This document shows, one piece after another, positions 38,119 to 50,862 of a stretch of DNA of 64,000 nucleotides; positions within the stretch are counted from its first letter, which is position 1; every line of letters starts with the position of its first letter. Position numbers and translations under genes: made by a program. A model generated the notes under the pieces. The model searched no databases. It had not been told where the DNA came from and worked only from the letters and a program-made list of their open reading frames with translations. Origin of the DNA: Rhinopomastus cyanomelas (lineage: Eukaryota > Chordata > Aves > Bucerotiformes > Rhinopomastidae); assembly GCA_013400115.1 (NCBI GenBank), contig VXBP01008921.1:206012-270011 (forward strand), given 5' to 3'.

Positions 38119-41100
38119 GGGATTTGTTCTGTCCAAAGATGGGCAGCTGCTCAGACCTCAGTGGTGGCAACTGCACCCTCCAAGCTCTGGCCCAATCAGG
38201 GCCTGTCTTGCCCACCTCATGAAAGTCAGCTCTGAAGCCTAACTTTAAAATTCAGCTCCCAGGTCTAGACTTTATAGCACGTCCCAGGGCAATTCTTCAT
38301 CTTTCAGAGTTTGCAGTGAGAGCAAGACCCAGATTTAAGATGGGTTATGGTTCGAGAGTAAGGATCCAATTTCATTAGACCCTGTTCCAAGCAGGGCTGC
38401 CAAGAGTCATATTTCGAACGTGTCAGCTGGTGCAGAGTGTGCTGCAACCAATTACTTCCAAGCAATAGCCTGAGATTAAGCCCTCTTACCATTTGCAAGG
38501 AAAAACTTGCTTCTTATTCTTGCAGCTTATCAATGGTGATGCTTGTCAACAAGGAAAAATAGGAAGTGACTGAGAAAAAATGAAACAGGTACGCGTCCAG
38601 TGAACGGGAAAGGGGGCTCCTCAGAAACTACCACTGTGGATCGTAATTTTTTAGGTGCTGTGCAACAAAGGCATCTGTAACTCACACAGCCAGCTGCTCT
38701 CTCCTCCTCACCGCGATGAAGTGCGAAATGATGCGATGGTTAATGGACAAATCCATCTTGCGCATCCCCCTGCAGAGTGGGGGTGAATCGCTGTCAGCAA
38801 CACACAGCTTCTCCCCAGCAGATTGTATCTGCACCAGAGGCAAGAGAGCAGTGAGGATGGAGTGAAAGATGAGCAGTTAAAAAGAAACAGATGGAGAAGG
38901 GTGGAGGTTTGCAGAACAAGGCAGAGGACAATCACCACACTCGGGAAAGGAAAAAACCTAATCCTTGACTGGCAACGCTCCACTTCTTCCCGTCTCCCTC
39001 CTCCTGACACGTGCTCCTTCAGGTTCTTCACAGCACTTGGGTAGAGAGAGCGCTAAGAAGAAGCCATGTGAGAGCCTAATCAAGAACAAGCAAAGAGGAG
39101 CATTTCCCACTTGCTGGCGGAAAAGTAGCCCAACCATTGAATAACACGGGTTGGCAGCCTTCCGTGGTGGGAGGAAGTGGGAAATGAAAGGTCTGAACCA
39201 GCAAAGCTAAGAATGACAAATGGAAACCATGGTGAAAAAATAGCCAATGGCTCTGGAAAGCTAAATCCAACCTCCCAGAGCCTCAGGGGTATCCATGATG
39301 CAAGACTGCTCACCACAGGAGCAACTGTGGGGACAGCCAGGATCTCCTCAGCCAGGTGTCTCGTGTATTGCAAGGAAAACCCAGCAGGCTGCTCCTGTCG
39401 TGGGCACCCAGCACTACCCTGGTCACTTTGGGACAAGTCTGCTGGAAAGAGGAACGAGTCCAATTACCAGCACGAGAAAACATTAGGTGTATGGTAAGGA
39501 AGAAGAGAGAGAATAGGAGATGGGTTGCTCTTAGTGCAGATGAAGCAGGACAAAGCTGAAGGTTGGTGAATCTGGGGTACCATGTGTCAAAAGTTTGTGT
39601 CAGTTCCTGACTGGTTCACCATTAATGTCGTTGATCAAGTCCAAGATGAGATTAACCAATTCATTCAGTTAATGCAGTAATGGACCTAACCAAAAAAAAC
39701 CCCCTAACCCTCAAACCCAATTATAAAGTCACAGGCAAAGCCAAAACCTAGGTAGATTTGGGGGAAAACAACTAGACACATTGAAATCACACTACAAAAG
39801 CCCCAACACAAAAACATACAGAAATTAGTCCCACGCTCTTACATAACTGGGCTGAGGTGCTACCGCCACCCCCTTGGGGGAATAAACCTCCATCAGTTCT
39901 ATTCTTTGTGGGAACATAGTGTCCATGGCTCAGTCTGCTTTCCCGTCCTCAGAGTCAGTGGCTCCTTGAAGGATAAGTTTCCTGTTCCATGTGTTCCAAG
40001 CCATTCTGCCATTTCCAGCACGCTGATTCCCACAAACCACAAAGAAGGGAGGGAAAGACTTTCTCCACTTAGGCAAACAATGGATTGCAGGTGAAACCTT
40101 TCTTCCACTAAGCTCCACGGTTCCAACTTCTACTCCCTCTCCATTCACCACATGCCAAGGACGAGGTGGCTTCTGTATCCAGCCCAGTGACATATGACAC
40201 AAAGACTGGACAAGAACTGCCCACAAGGAGCAGGAAACAGGAAGCTCCAAACTAGTTGTACCAGTTTGCAGAGCTGTAAACTCAGCTTGGAATTCCAAGC
40301 TGCTTCTCTCAAGTTGCCCATAGTCACTCCCAATCTCTCAGGCTACAAAACCAGACCAAATTCAAACCACAACAGCATGGGAGAGGGATAAGGATGACAA
40401 AGATCTGGCTGTTATGTGGGGCGCAAACATGCATTTAAATGTGAAGCTGCTTGAAACCATCTGCCACAGAGATGGTTTGTGACAGCATCAGACCATTAGG
40501 TCATCGCCCTTGTCACGAGCTGGGGCTTGCCCAGATTTCCATGCGCAGTTAGGCCACCGCCAAATAAACAGCAAAAACTGCAGCTGATTTGTGGCTCAGA
40601 CACCGTTCTTCCTCTGACACAACGTTGCTCACAGACTGACCTGAGGCAGACTGTGCACGTTCATGAAGATGCCCGTTGGTTTTTGCCCCACAGACTGAGC
40701 GAAAGCGAAGAAATGAGCTACGTCAGCATTCCGAAGGGTTTGCAGGAGATGCTTCTGGTTTTGTGTCTCCACTGATTTTGTAATTCCTTGACCTCGTGTC
40801 ATGATTTGCTGTGGATTTGCTGAAGTCAAGAGTTCACGGCCTTGAGCAAGCCTGTTTTCCTGCCTTTGGGAGCCCTCTTTTCCAGCACTTGTCACGTAGT
40901 TTCCAGCTACTCTGTGCTGGAGGTGAAACGCCCGACCAACACCCCACGTGCTGGAGCCTGAGCTCAGCTCCTGGTTCCCCAGCAGGCCTTCCTTAGGGAC
41001 CTGAGGTTTTAGTGATGACAATACCAGAGTTACCCATGGGAGTGTCTGAAGGAGCAGTGATGCACTTCCTGCATTCCCAGTCTGCCTTCAGTCTCCTTCA

Positions 41101-42158
41101 CGTGAAATGAGCAGGGAACAGGAGCAAAAGGTGGAACTGTGAGGTCTGCAGTGACTGAAGGGAGAAGCAGAGGATCTTTGTTCTACAGGGTTGCACCTAA
41201 ATGCTTTGCTCCCAAGGCAGGCTGGTCCCTGGTACTGTGACGATATCCCACCTTGGTTTAGTGCCCAACTTCTTAGAAGGCTCCTTTGTACAAGCCTGCT
41301 AGATCACATCAGGGGTCCAGGCTACCAGCAGTGCATAAATGCACCTAACCAGAAGCCTGGAGAAGGGACACAACGTTCTAACGTCTTATACTCTGTGGTC
41401 AGAAAAAGTGTAATCTACTCATTACATCTTTGGGTTTTTTAAAGAAAGAGGAGCTTGCTGATACACAAGTAAAACTGCTTCCATGTCCTGACAGTGCTAA
41501 ACCAGCGTAGCTCCCTCAGGATGGACACAGCTGCTGGATCTGAGGTGTCTGAAGCTCTGCTTTGCTGGAAGAATGAGCCGTAACCACAGAACAGACGGTC
41601 GCACTCCGTTGACAGCATCTGATCACAGTTTTAGTCGGATAAACAAAAAGACCATCCAAAAATCCACCCCCAGTAGGGATAATAATGCCGTGTAGGCAAT
41701 GCCTAAACGGCTGGCTCTCACGACAGAGAGGTGGATCCAGAGGGTCCTTTTTGGACAGTCTGTAGGGGCTCAGAAACCAGATGCATTGATGCATCTTTGG
41801 TGGCATTACTAGGATCACTGATATTTAAGTACTTCACTGCTGAACACACAGCCAGGGCACTCAAGCCTGAGCCGATGCTATCTGCTCATCTGTCCCTGCC
41901 CCTGTTGTCCATCACCCCAAACGACTCCACATCAAGTCCCCATACAAGGGTTTGTTTGCATAGTGCAGCAGTCAAGGGGCAGTAAGGACCACAAAGGCAA
42001 CCTGAATTCCTTTTTTGATTCTTTTATGTCACTACAACCACATCCAGTGGCAAATATAGGAAGGAGAGGGGAGTCACCCTTTTAGCAGTAGCAAAGCAAC
42101 ACACTTTGAGCACCTAAATCCTTGGGATTAAAATATGCAACCAGTTTGTGTAGTTTAC

Positions 42159-42245
42159 AGAGAATCACCTAGGTTAGAAAAGACCTTTAAGATCATCAAG
42201 TGCAACGGTATACCCTACAAATCTGCTCAAATGCCAGCAAACACC
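42159..42245 (-). mobile_element. CR1 LINE 3' end fragment, old
   Basis: 'agaatcacctaggttagaaa agacctttaagatcatcaag'; a short diverged copy. Confidence 0.65.
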
Positions 42246-42960
42246 ACAGCCACCTTTTCTCTCTTTAGCATTACTCCCTGCATCTGCCATCCCTAAAAGA
42301 AATGAAGGGCCGGTTAGAGGGAAAAAGACCTCAGAGATCAATCTGTGTGAAGACTTTGGAGCTCTTCTTTGTAAAACGCTGTTAAGGAATCAAGACGAGG
42401 CTTTGAGGCAAACTGAAGCAGTGTTGAATCAATCTGGGTCTTCCTTCTTCAAACCCTAAATGCAGTTTGGGAATTCATGTTGGTAGAAGCAGTCGCAGAC
42501 TCTTTAGCTGCCATTTTTCAGACGACTCACCGATGGTCTAGTTGCCAAGAGGTATTTGGAAGGGAAAGGTGGGATGAAATCCTGCTGACCACACAGCTCA
42601 GCCCCAGCAAGGCAGGCACTGCCACGTATCTTGGTGAGAAGAGACAAGCTACAAAAATAGGAGCTCTCCTCGAACAACCACAACAAATATCAATCAGTTT
42701 TCACCCTGAAACTCTAAGTATGAAAACCAAACTATCTAGGGGAAACCAGACTCACTATTGACCACTAAAGCCAGGGAAATTGTTCTGAACTAACTAGACT
42801 TTGCTCCAGCACTGCATCTCCTACATGCCCCATCCTTGCCCTCACTGGTCATTCAGGATAGTTTTTCGCAGCGTGTCTAACACACGGCATCCCATGGCTG
42901 CTGGAATACACTTCAAGTTGCTTGTGTTTTCCAGGTTTCCCCATTCATCATTGTTCAGTT

Positions 42961-43016
42961 TAGTATATATATGGTATAGTGTACATACTCTCTCTCTATA
43001 TACCATATATGTACTA
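42961..43016. repeat. AT-rich palindrome (18-bp arms, 20-bp loop)
   Basis: Arms 42961-42978 and 42999-43016 are reverse complements with one mismatch; each contains ATATATGGTATA or its complement. The loop includes a CTCTCTCT run. It could extrude as a hairpin. Confidence 0.9.
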
Positions 43017-43104
43017 TAGTCCTGTAAGGAGAGAAGTGAGAAAACCACGCGGGTTGTACCCACACGTATTTCCCATCTTTGTTCCAGCACAATCGATTGT
43101 TTTG

Positions 43105-43172
43105 TACAACAGTTCTATTTAACTAGCAGCCAAAAAGCTACAACAGTTCTATTTAACTAGCAACCAAAAAGC
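43105..43172 (+). repeat. 34-bp tandem duplication
   Basis: Two 34-bp units (43105-43138 and 43139-43172) beginning TACAACAGTTCTATTTAACT differ at one base (GCAGCC against GCAACC). They start about 90 bp after the palindrome. Confidence 0.95.
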
Positions 43173-44034
43173 CCTACAAACAAACACACAAAAAAAACCT
43201 GTCTCTGCTCACACAGGGAATTACAGGAAAATCAGACTGTTGAGGCTACCGACTCCATCGCCCCCCACTAAGTGAAGCTCTGAGATTTTAAAGACTCAGT
43301 GATTATTTAACAGGAGGAAGTTTGCTCAGATCTGGAGGTCTGTTTTTTCATTTCTTCTCACGGGGGTAGGGATCTTTGGAAAGGTACTAAATAGCATTTT
43401 ACAAAAGCCCTCATCTGGCTTCTGTGCCCTTTTTTGATGCCTTTTGACTGGAAGAGCAAAGCGAAGCTAACACACGGTGCAAGGAGTGAAGGGGAGGGAA
43501 CACGTGCCAAGGTCACCTCCTCGGCAGTAGCAACGGGAAGCTTCACAGCAGAGATATAAAACCTCCCTCTGATACAAGACACCACTCACAGCTACTTTGT
43601 AAGAGCTATAAAAATCGGGAGCAGGCACACATTAATTACAGCAGCTCAGAGCAGCACTGCACGTCAGTCGCGGCAGCAGGGGGCTGGAAGGAACACAGCG
43701 TGTATGGGAGCAGAATGCCCATGGACAAAGTTGGCCGAAACGCTTGAGTTTTGATCCTCTCCAGGTCTGTCGGTGGGCAGCGCAGATGGTTTGCAGCTGG
43801 AGAGCCAGGCCGTGCACTTGTGACCTCCCTCCATCAAGAACAAATGAGTACCAGAAGGCAGCTTCCTTCAGGACTATCACAAAGCTCCTTTGCTGGCATT
43901 TCAGTTTATAACCTCCTGTCCCAGCTAGACTCAAAAGAAGACCACAAAAATCTCCCTCTTCCTCACCAGCGTATTTTTATTCATCTCCTTGTCTCTCAGT
44001 TGAGCTAGACAAACTGTTCTGGCTTCTGCTCAGT

Positions 44035-44532
44035 CACAGAATCACGGGTTGGAAGGGACCTCAAAATATCATCTAGTCCAACCCCGCTGCCAGAGCAAGA
44101 GCATCTAGATCAGGTCACACAGGGCTGCACCTAGGTGGGGTGTTGTGAAAGCCTCCAGCGCAGGAGCGTCCACACCCTTTCTGGGCAGCCTGTGCCTGTG
44201 CCAGGGCTCTGGCACACTCACAGTGAAAAAAGTCCTTCCTTATGTTTACATGGAATCTCCTCTGCTCCAGCTGGCACCCACTGCCTCTTGTCCTATTGTT
44301 GGACATGCCTGAGCAGAGCCTGGCTCCATCCTCCTGACAGTCACTCTTTCCATATCTATAAACATTAATGAGGTCACTCTTCAGTCTCTTCTTCTCAAGC
44401 TGAAGAGACCCAGCTCCTTCAGCCTTACCTCAGAAGGCAGATGCTCCACTCCTCTCATCATCCTTGTCCCTTTGTGCTGGGCATTTTCAAGCAGTTCCCT
44501 GTCCTCCTGGAACACGTTTCCACACTGGTGTC
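44035..44532 (-). mobile_element. CR1 LINE 3' fragment
   Basis: Starts 'cacagaatcacgggttggaa' and continues to the 'cagttccctgtcctcctgga' region. It includes the 'gggctgcacctaggtggggt' variant also hinted at in the copy at 9048. Confidence 0.9.
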
Positions 44533-47287
44533 ACAGGGAGAACACAAAATTCGCCTCCCACAGCAGCAGGTCCCAGAAGGGCAGTGAGGGGGACAAGGAC
44601 TCATCAGGGCTTCCCTTGGCCTCTCTCCCTACAAGGTTAGAGCAAGGACTGAGAGACGGCCGAGGTTATTACCTGAGTGCAAACCTGCTAGTTATGGCAA
44701 GGTCTCTCCCTTGTTCCCTGCTGCAGCCCATTGTGAGAAACCAGCTTTTATTACAAAAACCAGCTTTTTGTTGACTAGTCATGGGTTGCAGAGGATCTCA
44801 TCCACCTAGAGGATGATGGCCAGCAGCAAGTCTTTATGATTTTACCTGGTAATTGCTCTGAGTGAAAGAAAGGTAACTCATGTTTTTTAGCTCTTACATC
44901 TATCTACCTTTATCCACCCCACCTCCTGGCTTCTTTGTCCAAAGCTGTAGTAGGGCTTCCACAGCGCTGGCAGCAAGAGCACTCTTCAGTGTCTCACTGC
45001 ACGCTGGAGGCCCTGAAAGCAGCGGAGCAGACTAGAGGCATCAGGCTAACGGGGCCAGAGTCTACAGCACTCAGAGTCCCAAAGTCCATTTACAAAGGAG
45101 ATGCTTGGATATTCCTGAGAGTGTAAAACTCAGCACCACGTACGGCTGCTGTGCACAGAACATGAACCTGAAGTTAATGTTTGCCCCTGTGACCAATTTG
45201 TCAAGAGACAGGCAGTCTAGTCTGATATTTTGCAGGGCTCTGCAAGGATTCTTTAAGTTCCAGATTTATCGCTTGGGCTGACTCTTTATCTAGTGCAGGG
45301 AAAATACCTGTAAAATATCTGCTGGTCTTTAAGACACCAGTGCTGTGCAGCTGAACACCACCTAGTGTCACTACCCATAGATCACAAGAGAGAATCAGAG
45401 AGGGGAAATCTAAAACATATGGAAAGTATTATCCACATAGCAAAAATCTGACAGAAAACGATAGGCACATACTTGTAGCTCAGATTTGGGCTCTCCATAG
45501 CCCTTGCTAGGCAAGCAGGGACAATGTTGTTTTCACACACGGTGTATCAGCCCCACTCTCTTCTGCACGTGTCATCAGCAGTCAGTCTCTCTGCTTGTAT
45601 ATATGGCTAAAATGTCCTGGGCAGAGTCAGGGCACAGAGGGGAAACAGGCAGTGTGACTGGCAGGTCTCAGATGGTACAAAGTGCTGATCGGCGTTTTTC
45701 GAAGGACAATCAGTTGGAAAGGATTTGCTGTTAATCAACGCGAAACAGATACGTGTCAGATCCCCACAGAGCACAGGACAACACGAGGCAGCTTCAGAGC
45801 AACAGGGTTTTGTGGAGGGCATCTGGACAGGCAGCTCTTCTCTTCAGCCCGTGTTTCTGACAGCTGCCCAGCACCTTGTTCCCCAGCATCGTGGTATCTG
45901 TGCTGAGGTACAAATGTCTTCTCTTTATTTCTCCTTTGCAAACGTTCCATTTTTTTTAAGCAAAAAAAGAGATAGAAGCTGAAGCTGGAGTGTTTTTCTG
46001 TACAAGGAAATGGCTTCTTGTTTTCTGAAGATGACATCTCTCTTTCACAGTAAAAGCCTCCATCCTTTGTTTTTCAGTTCTCTTTATTCCCCTCCGCAGG
46101 AACTGAACTCATCCAACAGCTTGCAAAATAATAAAAGATGTTTTTTCTCTGTTTCCTGGTGACTAACACCACGGGGACCCCATGCGGTGCCACACTGGCT
46201 AATCCAAGACAGTACTGTGATAGTTAAGTAGACAGAGGATGCAGCACTAACCTTGGTGCAGAAAATCCTTGCCACAGCTGCCTGTTCTTCACGTTGGAAC
46301 TCAGCAAGAGAGGTACCTGGCTATGGGAAATCATGTTCCATGTGTTTATTTGCCCTTTGGAGGTTCTTCCCCTTAACCATACTGTCTCTCTTGCATTACC
46401 CTCTCTACCTGTAAAGCATTTAACCAAACTCCCTTGATGCAGGGCTAAGACAAGAGGGGGACAATGAGTCTCTTAATAACTCACACGGAAAGCTGGGTGC
46501 AGCATCTCTGGACTTACTTCAAACCACCTCTCCCTTTCCTCTAAGCAACCTACCACCCCGGGGAGGGAGAAAGCAGTGACACAGTACTATGTAGATGTGA
46601 GGGAAAGGGCTTTAAAATGGCTCTTTTGATCAAAGAACATCAAGCTAGGACGCACTGTCAGAATGAAGAAGGCAGAATAGGTCTGGACTGCTGTGAAGGC
46701 CTGAAAACAGAGTGAGATCCAAGGAGCAAGTGATGGTAACTGACCTACTCGTTCAGACTGGAGGTGTCTGTAAATCAGTACAGACCACTGGCAAGGGCTC
46801 TGGTTACTCCTTATTACAGAGGCCCCTTCTTCTCTTTCAGTTCCTCAAAGGCATTTAGGCACAGGGCCAGGCAACGAGGTACTGCTCTTGGCTAACCTCA
46901 TTGCTTGTACTGAGAAAAAAACCCCACCGAAACCACGTTAAGGATAGCGTAGGGTTCAGATATTCCCGTGGGAGCCAGAGCAACAGAAACACCACAGGAA
47001 GAGATCTCCCCATTTCTGCCATTGGTGAAGAGCAGAGAAAAAGGCAAGAAACTCACGGGGATCTGTTGTCTTTAGTCATGTCAGTCAGGGATGTAACAGC
47101 TGGGACCTTTAAAGGTTGTCAAAGGACGGAGAGCAAGGCCCTCCAAATGCCAAGGCTGTCAGTACATAATTAACATGTCATGTGTTACCTGCTCAGAAAT
47201 ACAGCACTTCCTGCATCTCCAACTGTCAGACTACCCAAAACGCTGCTCATCGTGGAATCCATCCATCTCACAGTAATGGCCAAGTTA

Positions 47288-47600
47288 CTGGGACACCTCT
47301 GACCAGACCATCTTGCCCAGAGTCTCATACAACCTTGTCTTGAACACTTCCAGGGATGGAGCACCCATAGCCTTCTCAGGCAACCTATTCCACTGCTTCA
47401 CCACCCTCATGGTGAAGTTCTTCCTAATAGCCAATCTAACTCTGCCCTCTTTCAGCTTCAAGCCATTGCCCCTTTCACATGGACAACAATTGAAACCAAC
47501 AGGAGGCAAGATCTCAGAGAAATTAATAAGCCACAACAGGTTTGGGGGCCTCAGCATCTGCAGCGTGCTCCCCACTAACCTGCAGGAATCAGTCTGAAGC
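47288..47600 (-). mobile_element. CR1 LINE 3' fragment lacking its tail
   Basis: The remnant reads GNGLKLKEGRVRLAIRKNF and WNRLPEKAMGAPSLEVFK from 47480 down to 47300. The usual tail block is not evident at its left edge, so the copy is trimmed or diverged there. Confidence 0.8.
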
Positions 47601-47795
47601 AGGTGGCACCAAGTGCCAGGTCTGAGCAAACATTCCTTCCGTCTCTGGCAGCATCTGTCAGCAAACTAACAAGTATAAAGTGGCAAGTGACAACAACAAA
47701 ACAGGAGGCATACGGCAATTCTGTCCCGCTGCAGACAAAACGGATGTGCACGGTTTAGTGCAGGATGGCCCCAGTACAGATATGGGACTTGGAGC

Positions 47796-48260
47796 AACCT
47801 AGATGAATGCTAGAACATGTCCAGAGGAAACCAACTCAAATGATCAGAGGACTGGAGCACTATGAGGACAGGCTGAGCAAGTTGGTGTTGTTCAGCCTGG
47901 AGAAGAGGAGGCCCCCAGGTGACCTTCGAGCAGCTTTCCAATAGCTGAAGGGGGCTGCAGAAAACCTGGGGTAGAGCTTTCTACAGGTGTGCATAGTGAG
48001 AGTTCAAGGGGAAAGGGTTCCAGACTCGAAGAGAGGAGACTGAGGTTGGACATGAACAAACTCTTTGCTGTGAGGGTTGTGAGATGCTGGAAAGGTTGCC
48101 CAAGGCAGTTGTGGCTGCCCCATCCCTGGCAGTGGTGAAAGCCAGGTTGGCTGGGACCCTGAGTAACCTGCTCTAGTGACGGTGTCCCTGCCTGTGCAGG
48201 GGGGTTGGAACTAGATGATCTTCAAGGTCCCTTCCAATCCTGGCCATTCTATGACTTTAT
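47796..48260 (+). mobile_element. CR1 LINE 3' fragment, older subfamily, forward
   Basis: Landmarks are 'actggagcactatgaggaca', 'ttgttcagcctggagaagag', 'gatcttcaaggtcccttccaa' and the end 'ccattctatgac'. Confidence 0.9.
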
Positions 48261-48868
48261 GTTCCTATTTAAGAAAAGGTTCATCTGTAGCAGCCTCAGA
48301 ACAACAACTGAAGCAACTGAGCAAAGTTGCTATCACACAGCTTAGAAGTACAGCAGCGCTGCCAGGATGGGAAGATTAGAGAGGGCACTGGAAACAGCAG
48401 CCTCAGAGGGTGACGTGCAGGTGTTGCTGTAAGGAACAATGGGCTCCTAAGGACAGAGTGAGACCCAAAAAATGAAGAGAAAAAGCAGATGTGTGGAAAA
48501 GGGAAAAAACAGAGCTCCAACGGCACCAAGTCTGGTAAAAGAGCAAATTTTTACTGACTGCAACAGTAAATGAAGACACACAAGAAAGTTTTATCTACAG
48601 ACAGGCAGAAAATCTGAAGTCAGAATCATATAAAAATAGTCTATTTTGGAACAATAAATATATAACTTCAACTCTTCAAGGTTGACATCAAATGATGCAT
48701 GTTAAGGGTGTCTTACAAACTCCAAAGCTCCGAAAACATTACAAAAGTTAGTTTTCCTTTCAAATTTGTACTTCTGAACAAGTGATTTGAAACATTAAAC
48801 GGAACTCTTTAATAATACCACCGGCTCCTGAAATTTAGAGAATCTGTAGCACAGTTCTAGCCCCAGCA

Positions 48869-48924
48869 TGGAATCATACAACGTTAGGGGTTGGAAAGGA
48901 CCTTGAAAAATCATCTAGTCCAAT
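48869..48924 (-). mobile_element. CR1 3' tip interrupted by another CR1
   Basis: 'catggaatcatacaacgtta ... atcatctagtccaat', immediately followed by the tail of a second, fuller copy in the same orientation. Confidence 0.8.
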
Positions 48925-49561
48925 CACAGAACATTAGGGATTGGAAGGGATCTCGAAAGATCATCCAGTCCAATCTCCCTGCAACAGCAGGACCACCTAG
49001 ACCAAGTCAGAAGAACATGTCCAGCCAGGTTTTGAACATCTCCAGAGAAGGAGACTCCACAACCTCCCTGGGCAGCCTGTTCCAGTGCTCTGTCACCCTC
49101 ACCGTGAAAAAGTTCCTTCTCATACTTATGTGGAACCCCCTATGTTCCAGCTGACAACCCTTGTCCTTTGTCCTATCATTAGATGACATTGAGAAGAGCC
49201 TGGCTCCATCCTCCTGACACCCACCCTTCATATATTTATAGACATCAGTGAGGTCACCCCTCAGTGTCCTCTTCTCCAAGCTAAAGAGACCCAGCTCCCT
49301 CAGCCTCTCCTCATAAGGGAGGTGCTCCTCTTCCTTCATCATCCTCATTGCCCTATGCTGGACTCCCTGCAGCAGCTCCACATCCCTCTTGAACTGAGAA
49401 GCCCAGAACTGGACACAGTACTTCACATGTAGTCTCATCAGTGCAGAGCAGAGGGGGAGAAGGACCTCTCTTGACCTGCTAACCACCTCGCTTCTGATCC
49501 ACCCCAGGATGCTGTTGGTCCTCTTGGCCCCAAGAGCACATTGCTGGCTCATGGTCATCAA
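48925..49561 (-). mobile_element. CR1 LINE 3' fragment inserted in an older copy
   Basis: A complete 3' block with an open reverse-transcriptase remnant from 49561 to 49010 (MSQQCALGAKRTNSILGW, ERLRELGLFSLEKRTL, FFTVRVTEHWNRLP). Confidence 0.92.
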
Positions 49562-49678
49562 GACTCGCCCTGGATGTGTTCCTGTGCGACTTGGTCTAGG
49601 TGACCCTGCTGTGGCAGGGGGATTGGACTACAACAGCTTTCGAGGTCCCCTCCAATCCCTGATGATTCTATGATTCTC
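49562..49678 (+). mobile_element. CR1 3' end, forward, abutting the inverted copy
   Basis: 'ctggatgtgttcctgtgcga cttggtctagg ... atgattctatgattct'; a short forward copy joined directly to the 5' edge of the preceding reverse copy. Confidence 0.88.
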
Positions 49679-49828
49679 AGATATTTACAGACATTAACAA
49701 GATCACCTCTCAACCTTCTCTTCTCCAGACAAAACAGCCCCAGTTCTCTCAGCCTTGAATCAGAGGAGAAATGTTCAAGTCCCGTAATCATGCTCACAGC
49801 TCTCTGTTGGACTGTCCCCATTATTTAC
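49679..49828 (-). mobile_element. CR1 internal 3'-region fragment
   Basis: 'cagatatttacagacattaa caagatcacctctc ... ttctccagacaaaacagccc', a piece from the reverse-transcriptase C-terminal region; possibly the far part of the older copy whose tip is at 48869. Confidence 0.82.
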
Positions 49829-50159
49829 TATTTGAAAAAACATCATTTTCTCATCTCAACAAACAGAAATAAAAGCAGTCCTGTGCTCAGCTCACTGGTT
49901 CTATTGAACAAGGACAGCTTTAAATACACATTCCTGCATCAGAATAAAGAGAAAGCAGAATGAAAAGGTGAGATGGATGCTTTGTCCTGATCTCTGAGGA
50001 GGAGTCTGAGCCACAAAAAGAGCTCTCCCCAGACTGCTCAGATGGCACTGAAGACAGGAGATAGCACTGTCAGCACTGTCTCTGAACACACGCTCAAAAC
50101 GCATTGGAGAGGAACAGTTAACACCCAAGTGCTGCTGGAGGCAGCAGAAGATTCCAATC

Positions 50160-50862
50160 AGCTGTTGAGCAGCCAAACAGAAAGGGACCTGGGGGTGCTG
50201 ATTGATACCCGCATGAACATGAGCCAGCAGTGTGCCCAGGTGGCCAAGAGGGCCAATGGCATCCTGGCCTGCATCAGGAATGGTGTGGCCAGCAGGAGCA
50301 GGGAGGTCATTCTGCCCCTGTACTCTGCACTGGTTAGGCCGCACCTTGAGTACTGTGTCCAGTTCTGGGCCCCTCAGTTTAGGAAGGACATTGAGGTGCT
50401 TGAGCGTGTCCAGAGAAGGGCAACGAGGCTGGTGAGGGGCCTTGAGCACAAGCCCTATGAGGAGAGGCTGAGGGAGCTGGGATTGTTTAGCCTTGAGAAG
50501 AGGAGGCTCAGGGGAGACCTTCTTGCTGTCTACAACTACCTGAGGGGTGGTTGTGGCCAGGAGGAGGTTGCTCTCTTCTCTCAGGCAGCCAGCACCAGAA
50601 CAAGAGGACACAGCCTCAAGCTGCGCCAGGGGAAATTTAGGCTTGAGGTGAGGAGAAAGTTCTTCACCGAGAGAGTCATTGGCCACTGGAATGGCCTGCC
50701 CAGGGAGGTGGTGGAGTCGCCAACTCTGGAGCTGTTCAAGGCAGGATTGGACGTGGCACTTGGTGCCATGGTCTAGCCTTGAGCTCTGTGGTGACAGGTT
50801 GGACTTGATGATCTATGAGGTCTCTTCCAACCTTGATAATACTGTGATACTGTGATACTGTG
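50160..50862 (+). mobile_element. CR1 LINE 3' end with a long open remnant, forward
   Basis: The remnant runs unbroken from about 50160 to the stop at 50774 (ERDLGVLIDTRMNMSQQCA, LYSALVRPHLEYCVQFW, FFTERVIGHWNGLPREVVE). This is about 200 residues of the ORF2 C-terminus with its natural stop. The tail ends in several 'atactgtg' units. It is among the least decayed copies here. Confidence 0.94.

Noticed and set aside
39690..39720. Telomere-like CCCTAA sequence
   Set aside because: There are fewer than two units in an A/C-rich stretch; not an interstitial telomere array.
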